DNA of 64,000 nucleotides, taken from NCBI GenBank assembly GCA_028875075.1, contig JAPPGF010000028.1, forward strand, positions 1-64,000. Reading direction: 5' to 3'. Below the pieces are notes generated by a model that searched no databases, was not told where the DNA came from, and saw only the letters and a program-made list of their open reading frames with translations. Of the stretch, positions 1 through 8,578 are shown in pieces. This stretch comes from Gemmatimonadota bacterium (GTDB lineage Bacteria; Gemmatimonadota; Gemmatimonadetes; Longimicrobiales; Gaopeijiaceae). Both the position numbers and the translations under genes were made by a program. The first letter of the stretch is position 1, and every line of letters begins with the position of its first letter.

Positions 1-111
<111 letters not shown>

Positions 112-117
112 CCCCGC

Positions 118-170
118 AAACCCCAACGCCCAACGCACCTAACACCCGCGCCGGGCGTTGGGGTTTCCTT
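118..170 (+). terminator. rho-independent terminator of the rRNA operon
   Basis: A perfect 14-bp inverted repeat (AAACCCCAACGCCC at 118-131 with its complement at 153-166) encloses a 21-nt loop and runs into a short pyrimidine/T-rich tail. Its place seven bases after the 5S gene fits the end of the ribosomal operon. Confidence 0.85.
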
Positions 171-182
171 ATCCCTCCACGA

Positions 183-545
183 CCGCCCCGCCAAGCGAAT
201 TGGAGGGAGGCCACCGCACACGACCCGCACTTCACCCACTCCGAATCACCCGCGTTCGTGGGCCGGGCCGTGGCCGCCCTTGCTGCCGATCCCAACGTGA
301 ATGAGAAGGCGGGCCGCGTGTGGACGTCCTGGACGCTGGCCGAGGGGTACGGGTTTCGGGACGCCGATGGCCGGCGGCCGGATCGGGCCAACTATTTCGA
401 CGCGTGGGTCGCCGAGACCCTGGACCGCCGTGGGCCACTCCAGACGGAAGATCGCGAGATACTCAAGTTGCGTCGGTTCCACATCGATCGGGACCCGACA
501 AAGGTGAATGAGGCGAGACGCATCGAGGAGCTCCTGAAGGGATAG
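183..545 (+). pseudogene. SDR-family oxidoreductase, C-terminal remnant
   Basis: The frame reads ANWREATAHDPHFTHSESP, then GRAVAALAADPNV, then the WTLAEGYGFRDADGRRPD stretch. This is the C-terminal third of the short-chain dehydrogenases in which a 'SESPxFVGRAVAALAADP' segment precedes a YGFTDxDG motif. The Rossmann nucleotide site (GxxxGxG) and the YxxxK catalytic pair are absent: the readable frame begins just after the rRNA terminator, about 170 residues short of a full SDR. A GTG at 258 could in principle start a 95-residue protein, but it would have no catalytic part. I read it as a 5'-deleted relic. Confidence 0.7.
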
Positions 546-584
546 GGTCCGCGCGGCCCGAGGCACATACAGCAGGAGGTCGAG

Positions 585-806
585 GTGTCCCTCCGACCGG
601 TGACGGACAACCCGCTCCGCCTTGAAGCCCTGCGAGAGACAGCGGTATCCTACGCAGAGACACAGGGCGAAAGAGCCTCGTCGATGGCCATCGGCCGGAT
701 CGGGAGCTATTTCGACTGGATCACCGTGCCACCTCGGGTCCAGGGGGCGAAGCGCGCCCTGCGAAAACTCAGAGCTAGAGATTACTGGGCGAGGCTGGCT
801 CGCTAA
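585..806 (+). CDS. small protein of unknown function
   Basis: A 73-residue basic frame starting at GTG 585 behind a clear CAGGAGG ribosome site about 5 nt upstream. I recognise no family. It ends 17 nt before the STAS-domain gene and shares its strand, so the two may form an operon. No signal peptide or membrane segment is visible. The good ribosome site and placement are the only reasons to call it. Confidence 0.45.
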   Translation: MSLRPVTDNPLRLEALRETAVSYAETQGERASSMAIGRIGSYFDWITVPPRVQGAKRALRKLRARDYWARLAR

Positions 807-823
807 GGAGGAGATAGGACCAA

Positions 824-1165
824 ATGGACATCGACGTCCGCGAGGAACGCGACGGCGAGGTACTCATCTTGGTGCCTGTCGGGCGACTGGACGGTGCAAA
901 CGCCGACTCATTCGAGTCCGTGGTCATGGATCACGTCGGCAAGGGAGTGCGACGCATGATCGTCGACTTCAGTCGTCTCGACTTCGTCAGCAGCTCGGGT
1001 TCGAGGGTGCTCCTTATCGTGGCGCAGGCACTGAAGGCGGAGGCTGGGGCGCTCGTGCTCTGCGCCATGAGGGACCATATCAAGGAAGTCTTCGAGGTCA
1101 GTGGCTTCAGCCGGATCATCGCCATCAGGGATTCTCGCGAGGAGGCCCTCACCCTCGCGTCCTGA
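824..1165 (+). CDS. STAS-domain anti-sigma factor antagonist-like protein
   Basis: A 113-residue single-domain protein matching the SpoIIAA/RsbV-type STAS fold. It has an N-terminal strand (LILVPVGRLDGANADSFE), a central strand IVDFSRLDFVSSSGSRVLL holding the phosphorylatable serine position (DFVSSSGSR, where homologs have D/Y-I-S-S-A-G), and a C-terminal helix near EVFEVSGF. Such proteins bind anti-sigma kinases and release sigma factors when dephosphorylated. No kinase or phosphatase gene is adjacent, so its partner is unknown. Start ATG 824 follows an AAGGAGGAG ribosome site. Confidence 0.85.
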   Translation: MDIDVREERDGEVLILVPVGRLDGANADSFESVVMDHVGKGVRRMIVDFSRLDFVSSSGSRVLLIVAQALKAEAGALVLCAMRDHIKEVFEVSGFSRIIAIRDSREEALTLAS

Positions 1166-1499
1166 CCGCGCATCGCGCCTAGGAGGCCGCAATGGCGCTG
1201 AGTATGGCAAGCATTATTCTCGCTCGACTTGGGACGCGGCGGGCGAGAGCGGCGTCCCTTCCTCTCAGGCCGATGCAGCTGCGACACTCTCGGCCCGGGT
1301 GGCCGATACGGACCTCCGAACCCACCTCCGCGGTGTACTCACGTGGCAAGAACATGCCGGCGATTCCATGTCGCGACCGGACTTTGCGTGGCCACGCGCC
1401 CGTCCTCGTGGGTGCCGTCGCACAGCGGATCCTTCCGGCGCCGGCTGCGGCCTAGTTGGACACGAGGGACGTCATCGACCTGATGCTTCGCGGTGATCA
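1166..1499 (+). other. non-coding or decayed stretch
   Basis: No recognisable gene. An ATG at 1192 sits behind a perfect AGGAGG site, but the 87-codon frame that follows looks like arbitrary GC-rich translation, and an overlapping frame resembles coding sequence no better. It may be the start of a decayed gene that followed the STAS gene. Confidence 0.4.
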
Positions 1500-1721
1500 A
1501 GCCGGGGCGTCGCGAAGATGGAAGTCGTGACCGAGCAGCAACGCGTCGCCGTGGGGCGTGTATTGGCCAGCCGTCCCGTCCAGGTGCTGACGGACGAGCC
1601 GACGGTCAACCTCGAGGCGAACGCCGTCTTCGCTAGCCGGGACGACCGCGCCGTGGGATGTTCTTGGCGCCCGGTCCGCATGGTTGACGGTGTCGTGCCT
1701 TCACATGAGCGTCGGCCGTAG
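1500..1721 (+). pseudogene. ABC transporter ATPase remnant (LolD/MacB type)
   Basis: The frame around 1518-1720 reads EQQRVAVGRVLASRPVQVLTDEPTVNLEANA and ends in a RMVDGVV-like strand. This is the signature-helix to Walker B to D-loop region of lipoprotein- or macrolide-type exporter ATPases, normally G(E/Q)QQRVAVARALxxxPxxLLADEPTGNLD. The LSGG start of the signature is lost, DEPTGNLD has become DEPTVNLE, and Walker A is missing. It is a decayed fragment just upstream of an outer-membrane protein gene, possibly once part of the same export operon. Confidence 0.6.
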
Positions 1722-1726
1722 AGGCG

Positions 1727-2896
1727 ATGGACTGGACTGTCCGGGTCGTCTGGACCGTCGCGGTGTCCGCAGCCCTCTACAGCGTGCCCTCCGCCCGAGC
1801 ACAGCAGCTGAACGGATATGTGCAGGCCGTCCCGTTGGCCGGGACCAGAGGCGGCCAGCTCAGTGAGTTCAATCGCGTCCGGCTGTCCAGCGAACCGGCC
1901 GTCGGTCCCTTCGGGTTGGGCGCTGCCTATGAGCATGTCTTGATGTTCCGGCGGTCCGCCGAGGCGCCCGAATTCAGCCTCGGCGCGGTACCGGGCGGCG
2001 GCGAGTGGCTCCGGTTGCAGTGGACGATCGCGCGGAGGGAACACGTCGTCTGGCAGCACCGATTCGATCGCCTGTACGTCGGGTGGGACAGCGAACGCTT
2101 CGAGGTCAGCGTGGGGCGCCAATCGATCTCGTGGGGCACTGCGCTCTTTCTGACGCCGAGCGACCCGTTTACGCCGTTCAGCCCCGTTGACCCCTTCAGA
2201 GAGTTCCGTGCGGGAGTCGATGCCGCCCGGTTCCGTCTCTTTCCGAGCCCGCTCAGCGAGGTGGACGTCGTCGCCCGAGTCACCCGGTCGCCGGCAGGCA
2301 AGGAGGCTACTGCACTCGTGCGCGGCCTCACGACGGCGCGAGGCTGGGAGCTCTCGGGGTGGGGCGGGATCATATACGGTGATCCGGCGGGGGCCTTGGG
2401 CGCTGCCGGATCGGTGAGCAGTTGGGCCGTTCGTGGGGAAGCTGTGCTCCGTCGGCTTGGCGACCGGTTTGTCTTCCGTGGCACGATGGGCCTCGACCGG
2501 CGACTTCAGCTCGGCGGCCGGGACCTGACGCTGGCCGTCGAATACCAGCGTGACGACCTGGGTGCCGCCGCACCGGACGAGTACCTGGCCACGCTGACAT
2601 CGAAGACACTCGTGCGCGGCGAACATCAAGTGTTGGGACGGGACGAAACGGTCGTCCAAGCAGCCTACCAGTTACACCCGCTCTGGAACTTGAGCGGGAT
2701 CTCGCTCTGGAACCTCAACGACCAAAGCGCCACCCTGGGGGCGAACGTTGTCCACTCGGCTGGCGACGATACGACCGCGACGGTCGGCGTATTCCTCGGC
2801 CTGGGCGACGATGGCGCGACAGAGGCGCGTCCATTGCCCTCCGAATACGGCTCGGCCGGACTTACCGGGTATCTCTCCCTGAGCTGGTACTTCTGA
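1727..2896 (+). CDS. outer-membrane beta-barrel protein
   Basis: A 389-residue protein with a cleavable signal peptide (hydrophobic stretch VVWTVAVSAALYSV, likely cut after ARA at about 25). Alternating amphipathic strands follow to the end, and it finishes on an aromatic SWYF, the usual terminal signal for insertion by the BAM complex. A conserved block (GRQSISWGTALFLTPSDPF) near residues 125-145 is typical of a poorly characterised porin-like family often found beside LolCDE/MacB-type ABC genes, which agrees with the ATPase relic upstream. Substrate unknown. Confidence 0.7.
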   Translation: MDWTVRVVWTVAVSAALYSVPSARAQQLNGYVQAVPLAGTRGGQLSEFNRVRLSSEPAVGPFGLGAAYEHVLMFRRSAEAPEFSLGAVPGGGEWLRLQWTIARREHVVWQHRFDRLYVGWDSERFEVSVGRQSISWGTALFLTPSDPFTPFSPVDPFREFRAGVDAARFRLFPSPLSEVDVVARVTRSPAGKEATALVRGLTTARGWELSGWGGIIYGDPAGALGAAGSVSSWAVRGEAVLRRLGDRFVFRGTMGLDRRLQLGGRDLTLAVEYQRDDLGAAAPDEYLATLTSKTLVRGEHQVLGRDETVVQAAYQLHPLWNLSGISLWNLNDQSATLGANVVHSAGDDTTATVGVFLGLGDDGATEARPLPSEYGSAGLTGYLSLSWYF

Positions 2897-3101
2897 GCGG
2901 CTTGCACGGGGGCTGGCTTCGCACGCGACGCTCAGCCGTAACCACCCTGTAGAGCGCGTCCAGGACGACAGGCTGAGCTCTGCGGGGCGCCAAGGCGTCG
3001 GCTCCGCCACAGCGAAGGACCCCTGAAGCGGAGCCCGCGCCCGGCCCACGGCACGCTGGGGCCTGGCGCGACTCGCTGGCTCAATCCGCGTGAAGTTGGC
3101 G

Positions 3102-5504
3102 TCAGTTGTCCACAAGCGCGTCGATGTCAGCAGCGGCGCGCGACGCTGTATTGCGGACCAACCCGGCGAGCGCGCCGAAATCGTCAAGTCCGCAGGCTCG
3201 AGCGACCACGGCCTTTACCTTCGTCGGTGCCGAGTCGACTGCGAACCCGTCTTCCAAGACCAGCTGCAACGAGCCGTGAAGGTTCCGCCACAGCGTCGCC
3301 GCTTCCGCCAGCCGCTCTGCGGCGCCGTCCGCCATCAACCCGCGCCGGCCGACGGTACGGAAGACGGAAGCGACGTCGCAATCCAGTAGCTCGGGCGCAT
3401 CAGCGCCGAACGTCAGTCGTAGGTACAGGGCGGCGCGTTCGATGTCCTCGAGGCCTCCGCGCATATTGGCAACCGACGCTATGTCCGGCTGGACCATGTT
3501 GGCGGTGGCCTCCCGCAGCTCGGCGAGCAGCACCTCGCGGGCTCTGCCCTTGCTCAAAGCGTCACGGAGCGCCTGTTCGACCCGCGCCCCGGTCTCGGAG
3601 TCGCCGGACACGAACACACAGCGCGCCCGCATGGGCGCCAGAAGCTCCCGACTCGAACCCGGGTCCCGGTGCTGTTCCACGAGTGCGTCCAGGGCGACGA
3701 GCTCGCCCGTGCCGCCGCGCGGCACGCGTGCCAGCAGCAGGTTGCCACGAGACAGGGCACGGAGCGCCTTGTGGAAGCGACGGCACAGTGCTTCCCAATA
3801 CTCGGCAGGGCCGCCGTCGTACACAAAGCGGACATCGAGCCCCACGTCCGGCATGGCCGCTGCGCTGGCCAGTGGCCCGCAAGCCACCACAGCCACCCCG
3901 CCGTTCGTGCGTGGAATGCCCCGGTCGGCGAAGTCCTCCTCGACCGCAGACAGCACTGTAGCCACGGAGGCCTCAGCTACGCGCGACAGCGCCGTGCCCG
4001 CCTCGACCGGCGAAAGGCTTCCGCGCACGGCGTGCAGAGCGATCTGCAAGACCTTGCCATTCGACCACTCCAGCGCCACCTCGACCGCCTCCCTGGTGTC
4101 CTGCGTGGGAATATCGGCCAGTTGGGCCTTCATTTCGGGGACGTTCAATTCATGCGTCCAGTAGACTCGCGCCAGTCCGCGGCGGGCGATCGCCTCGAAT
4201 TCCGGATCCGGCCCGAACCCGTCCGCCAGTTCCAGGTCGGTGAACTCCCGGTCCCTGAGCCTGTCGAGGAGCTCCGGGGAGTGGTTGATCCAGCTGGCGA
4301 GACGCGGCGCGGTGGCGTGGATCTCCGCGATCGCCTCGAACGCGTCGGGGCGCGCCGCGAACGCTCGGCTGTCGTAGGCGCTCCAGTCGTCGATCTCGGG
4401 ATAGAACTGGGCGCGTTGACGATCGACCAGCGGATCCATGGTCTCGAACCACTGCGTGGGGAAGAGCGCCATGCCGTTCATCTGGATGTAGCTGCCTGGC
4501 AGCTGCGGCGAGTCAGCCTCGCCGTGATGCTGCAGTAGTGGATAGCGCCGATTGGACGTGTGGTGGTCGGCGTGGCGCTGCATGTTGTAGTACAGCCAGT
4601 TCGTGTACTTGTAGGCGGCGCTCCAAGCGTGCCGCGGCTTGACTGCCTCGAACCTGCCGTTGGGTTTGCGGACACGGCGCAGCCCGTAGTGCTGCACGTA
4701 GTTGCTGACCTTCATCGAGAAGACCACGCTGCCGCACAGGACCGCGAAGACTAGGACGGCCCACGGGCCGCCCATCCAGAAGATGAGCCCGTACCAAAAG
4801 GCTAGCTCGGCGGCGTAGCGCCAGAACGCGTTTGTGTAGTGCCATGCTCGCAGGTGACGGCGCGCAAGCCGGTTGCGCTCGAAGCGCCAGGCGCCGCGCA
4901 CGTTGCTTGCCAGCTCGCGGGGCAGATATGCCCAGAAACTGAGGCCCTTCGGCGCGGAGCCAGGGTCCCCGGGCGTACAGACGTGGGGATGATGAATGTA
5001 GACGTGTTCGGTCGAATAGTGCGGGTAGGAGGCGGAAGCGAGCAGGAACTCGCCGAGCCGGCGCTCCCAGGGGGCGCGTCGGTGAACCAGTTCGTGGCCG
5101 ACGACGAAGACCGTCTGCCCCACACCGGCTAGTATGCCGGCCATTACCATGACCTCCCAAACGGCCAGGCGGTCGGCAACCAGCATTTGCCACAGCGAGA
5201 ATACGAAGGTCGCCGGCCAGAGCGCTGCCCATAACCAGAGCGAGAGCTTGTACAGGAACAACTGGCTCTCGTGGGTCGTGGCCAGGTCCATGTTCCGCTC
5301 TTCCAGGCCGAAGAGTCTATCGAATCGGTCCGCGAGCAGGAAGAAGACGACCGGACCGGCAATCCACCAGTCGCCGTATGTCATGGCGCTGATTACCAGC
5401 GGGAAGACGATGAGAGGAACGAAGTGCGGCAGGGCGTTCGAGGTGGAGGGCTCGACCGTCCGCGCGCCGATCGCCAACGTAGCGCCGGAACCGCGTATTG
5501 CCAT
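3102..5504 (-). CDS. AlkB-like membrane monooxygenase fused to degenerate GlnE-like domain
   Basis: 800 residues from ATG 5504, chosen because AGAGGA lies just upstream; an in-frame ATG at 5570 would add 22 residues. The N-terminal half has the membrane helices and all histidine boxes of integral-membrane diiron alkane hydroxylases: HELVH (137-141), EHVYIHH (166-172), NYVQHYG (268-274), QRHADHH (309-315). The C-terminal part (about 410-800) resembles the GlnE adenylyltransferase. It has a core reading ACGPLAS then GLDVRFVYDGG (where GlnE has GKLGG and SDLDLIFLYD), a GGLEDIERAALYL helix like the GlnE KGGxxDIEF motif, and a closing segment like the GlnE C-terminus. The first catalytic aspartate of the nucleotidyltransferase pair is replaced by glycine, so this half is probably regulatory. 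No rubredoxin gene is adjacent. The monooxygenase assignment is firm; the substrate is unknown. Confidence 0.82.
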   Translation of the reverse strand: MAIRGSGATLAIGARTVEPSTSNALPHFVPLIVFPLVISAMTYGDWWIAGPVVFFLLADRFDRLFGLEERNMDLATTHESQLFLYKLSLWLWAALWPATFVFSLWQMLVADRLAVWEVMVMAGILAGVGQTVFVVGHELVHRRAPWERRLGEFLLASASYPHYSTEHVYIHHPHVCTPGDPGSAPKGLSFWAYLPRELASNVRGAWRFERNRLARRHLRAWHYTNAFWRYAAELAFWYGLIFWMGGPWAVLVFAVLCGSVVFSMKVSNYVQHYGLRRVRKPNGRFEAVKPRHAWSAAYKYTNWLYYNMQRHADHHTSNRRYPLLQHHGEADSPQLPGSYIQMNGMALFPTQWFETMDPLVDRQRAQFYPEIDDWSAYDSRAFAARPDAFEAIAEIHATAPRLASWINHSPELLDRLRDREFTDLELADGFGPDPEFEAIARRGLARVYWTHELNVPEMKAQLADIPTQDTREAVEVALEWSNGKVLQIALHAVRGSLSPVEAGTALSRVAEASVATVLSAVEEDFADRGIPRTNGGVAVVACGPLASAAAMPDVGLDVRFVYDGGPAEYWEALCRRFHKALRALSRGNLLLARVPRGGTGELVALDALVEQHRDPGSSRELLAPMRARCVFVSGDSETGARVEQALRDALSKGRAREVLLAELREATANMVQPDIASVANMRGGLEDIERAALYLRLTFGADAPELLDCDVASVFRTVGRRGLMADGAAERLAEAATLWRNLHGSLQLVLEDGFAVDSAPTKVKAVVARACGLDDFGALAGLVRNTASRAAADIDALVDN

Positions 5505-6324
5505 AGTAAGTCCTCTGGCTCTGGCAATTTGTTGTCGGACACGTACCCGACTCCACGCGAGCCGGTTCATTTGTACTGGGCACCCCCGCGCCGGTCAATC
5601 GATAGAGCGGATGTCCGCTCCCGTCGCCATCGCAAAGCCGGCATGGGTGCGCGCGGTGTCACTCCCGTGATCCCCGTGCCACTTCTCGCGCTCGCCCGAT
5701 CTTCTCGAGCGCTGCCCTAGGGTCCCGATCCCGCTGGTTTGCTCTCACGCTCCCCTCCGCCAAAGCGTTCCGCCGTACCGCATCTAACGAACAACATCCG
5801 AGATAGGACATTCCTACTTCTATCCAAACGGATGTTTCCACTTCGATACTACGGTGCTGGAACCGGCGTCTTGACCCAGTATGTTCCTCCTCCCAAACTG
5901 CAATTGAGAGCACTTCTACCTGTCGGGCAATCCTGAGCACGACGCTCGCTGCGCGGCGCTAGGCGTTGATTTCCCCTAGTAGGCTGAACGAAGTATTCGA
6001 AGGGAGCTAGCCGCGAACGCTGGCCTTCAACGTTCCCTCGTATCGTCGTGTCACAGCGCCCGGACCCGGATTCCTTTGATATTGATTGCACGTGCCCTTC
6101 TGGCCCCGATCACAACTCTCTTGCTTCCAGCAACTCGTCGATACCACGGCGTGTTTTCTCGGCGGCTCATGTGGCAAACCCACTAAGCTACTTGGTTGCG
6201 ATGGTCACGACGATCTCTCTGAAGGGGGCCGTGTTCGGCGGGCTCCGGACGCGGTCGACCGCGCTCGCGCGTCATCGACCTCGCGCTCGACGGCGGTACT
6301 CTTCGTGCGGCATGGAGCTACCAT
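5505..6324. other. intergenic stretch without a convincing gene
   Basis: No frame here looks like a protein except a short piece at about 6284-6328 (+). It reads STAVLFVRHGAT, the N-terminal catalytic RHG motif of histidine phosphatases (phosphoglycerate mutase family), and stops at once. It may be a small relic. The rest probably holds the promoters of the two flanking genes, but I could not pin them down. Confidence 0.35.
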
Positions 6325-7629
6325 ATGACTAACTCGCTACAGGACTGGCTGCTCGCACAGGGCCTGACCGAGACGGGTGCCGTGCTGCTCACGCGGCTCG
6401 TGGGCATCCTGCTCGTCCTGCTCGCAGCTCTGATTGCCGACCGCCTCGCCAAGCGCGTCGCGGTCCGGGCTATCGCGAAGCTCACGCGGAAGACAGCCTC
6501 GCTCTGGGACGACCTCGTGTTGCGACACGGGGTCGTGCACCGGATCGCGCATATCGCGCCCGCGCTGGTCATCTACCACTTCGCGACCCCGGTACTCGCA
6601 GGGTACCCGCAGCTGACGGCGGTCGTACGGCAAGGCGCGCTCATTTATGTGATCGTGATCGCTGCGCTGGCGGCCGACGGCGCCGTGAACGTGGGCATGG
6701 AGATTGTCCGGAGTTCGCGGCTCCCTCGGGAGCTGCCGGTCCGTAGCCTTGCCCAGGTGGTCAAGCTGGTGCTGTACGCCGCGACGGGCATTTGCGTCTT
6801 AGCGCTCGTCCTGGGCCGCTCACCGCTGCTGCTTCTAAGCGGCCTCGGCGCGATGAGCGCGGTAATGATGTTGGTTTTCAAGGACGCGATCCTTGGCTTC
6901 GTCGCGGGCATCCAGCTATCGGCAAACCGGATGGTCTCACGTGGCGACTGGATCGAAATGCCAAGGCACGGTGCCGACGGCGACGTTCTTGAGGTGGGAC
7001 TGACGACAGTCAAGGTTCAGAACTGGGACAAGACTATCACCACGATCCCCACTTCCTCGTTGGTCACGGGATCTTTCAAGAATTGGCGCGGCATGTCGGA
7101 GTCCGGCGGCCGTAGGATCAAGAGATCCATCTACATTGACGTCAGTTCGATCCGCTTCTGTGACGAGGAGATGACGGAGCGCTTCGCGCGGATCCAGTAT
7201 ATCGCCGAGTACATGAAGGCCAAGCGGGAGGAACTCGGCAGTTGGAACGCAGCACGTGCGGTGGACGACACAAGCTTGGCCGACGGCCGCCACCTGACGA
7301 ATGTCGGGACCTTTCGGGCCTACGTGGTGGCGTACCTACGCCACCATCCGATGGTGAACGACGACATGACGTTCCTGGTCCGGCAGCTCGCCCCGACCGA
7401 GCACGGGCTTCCGATCGAAATCTACGTCTTCAGCCGCGATCAAGACTGGATTCGCTACGAAGCGATCCAGGCGGACATCTTCGACCACCTGCTTGCGGTC
7501 GTGCCGGAATTTGACCTCCGGGTATTCCAGAGTCCTTCGGGGCGGGACGTCGAGCAGGTCCTCGGCGCCGTTGCCGACCGCGAAGGCCAAGGGGCGCGGG
7601 ACACGGTCGGCGAGCGTGCTCTCGCGTGA
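6325..7629 (+). CDS. MscS-family mechanosensitive channel (YbdG/MscM-like)
   Basis: 434 residues. Several N-terminal membrane helices (about 20-45, 75-95, 105-125, 150-170) precede the pore helix and MscS beta domain, where GLGAMSAVMMLVFKDAILGFVAGIQLSANRMVSRGDWIEM matches the conserved MscS core and TTIPTSSLVTGSFKNW the beta-domain end. The extended cytoplasmic part (RIKRSIYIDVSSIRFC, then FRAYVVAYLRHHP) is typical of the YbdG/MscM branch. It releases small solutes under hypo-osmotic shock in the inner membrane. Start ATG 6325 has GGAG upstream. No operon partner. Confidence 0.9.
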   Translation: MTNSLQDWLLAQGLTETGAVLLTRLVGILLVLLAALIADRLAKRVAVRAIAKLTRKTASLWDDLVLRHGVVHRIAHIAPALVIYHFATPVLAGYPQLTAVVRQGALIYVIVIAALAADGAVNVGMEIVRSSRLPRELPVRSLAQVVKLVLYAATGICVLALVLGRSPLLLLSGLGAMSAVMMLVFKDAILGFVAGIQLSANRMVSRGDWIEMPRHGADGDVLEVGLTTVKVQNWDKTITTIPTSSLVTGSFKNWRGMSESGGRRIKRSIYIDVSSIRFCDEEMTERFARIQYIAEYMKAKREELGSWNAARAVDDTSLADGRHLTNVGTFRAYVVAYLRHHPMVNDDMTFLVRQLAPTEHGLPIEIYVFSRDQDWIRYEAIQADIFDHLLAVVPEFDLRVFQSPSGRDVEQVLGAVADREGQGARDTVGERALA

Positions 7630-8075
7630 GGCGCTCGTGTCCGCCGTCCCTTGTCTCCCTTGCGCAAGTCCGTGGCGGCGTGTGAGGCAACACTGCGGAG
7701 AGCGAGCCGTGAAGGCAGCGAGAATACTCGCAACGACAGCTGTTGACCGGAACGTTTGGCCTGGTAGGCTGCGGGCCGGCCGAGGAGCAGCCAAGTGGAG
7801 GAAGAGGTGACCCCGGCCGAGACGGTGGCCGAGCCCGAGGGCTTCCACGGCCCGGCCTCCGGGTAGATTCTGAGCCTCGCCCACGCGCTCGGGCCGCGCA
7901 CGTCTCAGTCACGTCAGCCGTGCTTTTGGACCGACGACGAGGCACCAGCCACTTGCGGGAGCGCCCGGACCTCGGTTTCTGCCCGGACGTCCACTGATGC
8001 TTCCCGCCGCCGTCTTGACGCTTTCTCTCGGCCTGCGGTAGCTTCCTCGCGCTCCGAGGGGCTCAACGCGTCGCT
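7630..8075. other. intergenic stretch, nothing recognised
   Basis: 446 bases between the channel gene and the metal-uptake cluster. Short frames exist on both strands but none has a family signature. It probably contains the promoter of the downstream cluster; no Zur-like or Fur-like palindrome was evident by eye. Confidence 0.4.
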
Positions 8076-8432
8076 GTGAAGTCGACGGCTTATTCTATGT
8101 CGGATCCGCGCCGATTCCTGGTATTCGCTTTCGCGCTTCTCCAGTCCAGCGTGTTCGTCGCCATTCCTGTGGTAGACGCTGTGCTGGACGCGAGGGAATC
8201 GGGACTAGAGGTACATGTGGCAGCGGATGGCGGGGAACACTGCGATCTAGCGCACAACCACCTCCACTGCCAACTCGCGCGCGCCCTGTACTTGGGCGCG
8301 TCACACTCTCAGGTTCTTCCGCGCCTGCGGCCCGTCGTCGACGTCTGGGCCGTCCCACCGGCGGAGAACCCTGCCGTAGGTGGCCCCGCATTCTCTGGCG
8401 TGCAAGGCCCGAGGGCTCCTCCGATCGCCTGA
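8076..8432 (+). CDS. small membrane/secreted His-Cys protein of the metal cluster
   Basis: 118 residues from GTG 8076. One hydrophobic segment (FLVFAFALLQSSVFVAIPVV, about 14-33) could be a signal or anchor. It is followed by an H/C-rich patch HVAADGGEHCDLAHNHLHCQLARAL with three histidines and two cysteines spaced as in metal-binding peptides. Its place upstream of a ZnuD-like receptor on the same strand suggests a role in binding or sensing a transition metal; this is inference. I recognise no named family, and the C-terminal third is low-complexity. Confidence 0.5.
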   Translation: MKSTAYSMSDPRRFLVFAFALLQSSVFVAIPVVDAVLDARESGLEVHVAADGGEHCDLAHNHLHCQLARALYLGASHSQVLPRLRPVVDVWAVPPAENPAVGGPAFSGVQGPRAPPIA

Positions 8433-8578
8433 TTTCCTCCGGATAGCAGTACTTCTTCTTCGCTCCCTCGGGGCTCGCTCGGCCACGGCTTCGAAGTCGC
8501 CGTGCCGGGGACCTCGACGGCTCGCGGCCGACTCGCGCGAGCCGATGGGCGATGGCCGAACCGGAAACGCAGATCGGA

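Noticed and set aside
622..1182. 186-codon frame overlapping the STAS gene
   Set aside because: It is a shadow frame of the small protein and the STAS gene, which have ribosome sites and, for STAS, clear family motifs.
1192..1455. 87-codon frame with a perfect AGGAGG site after the STAS gene
   Set aside because: The protein has no fold-like pattern or family resemblance and an overlapping frame looks no worse. Kept only as a note on the stretch.
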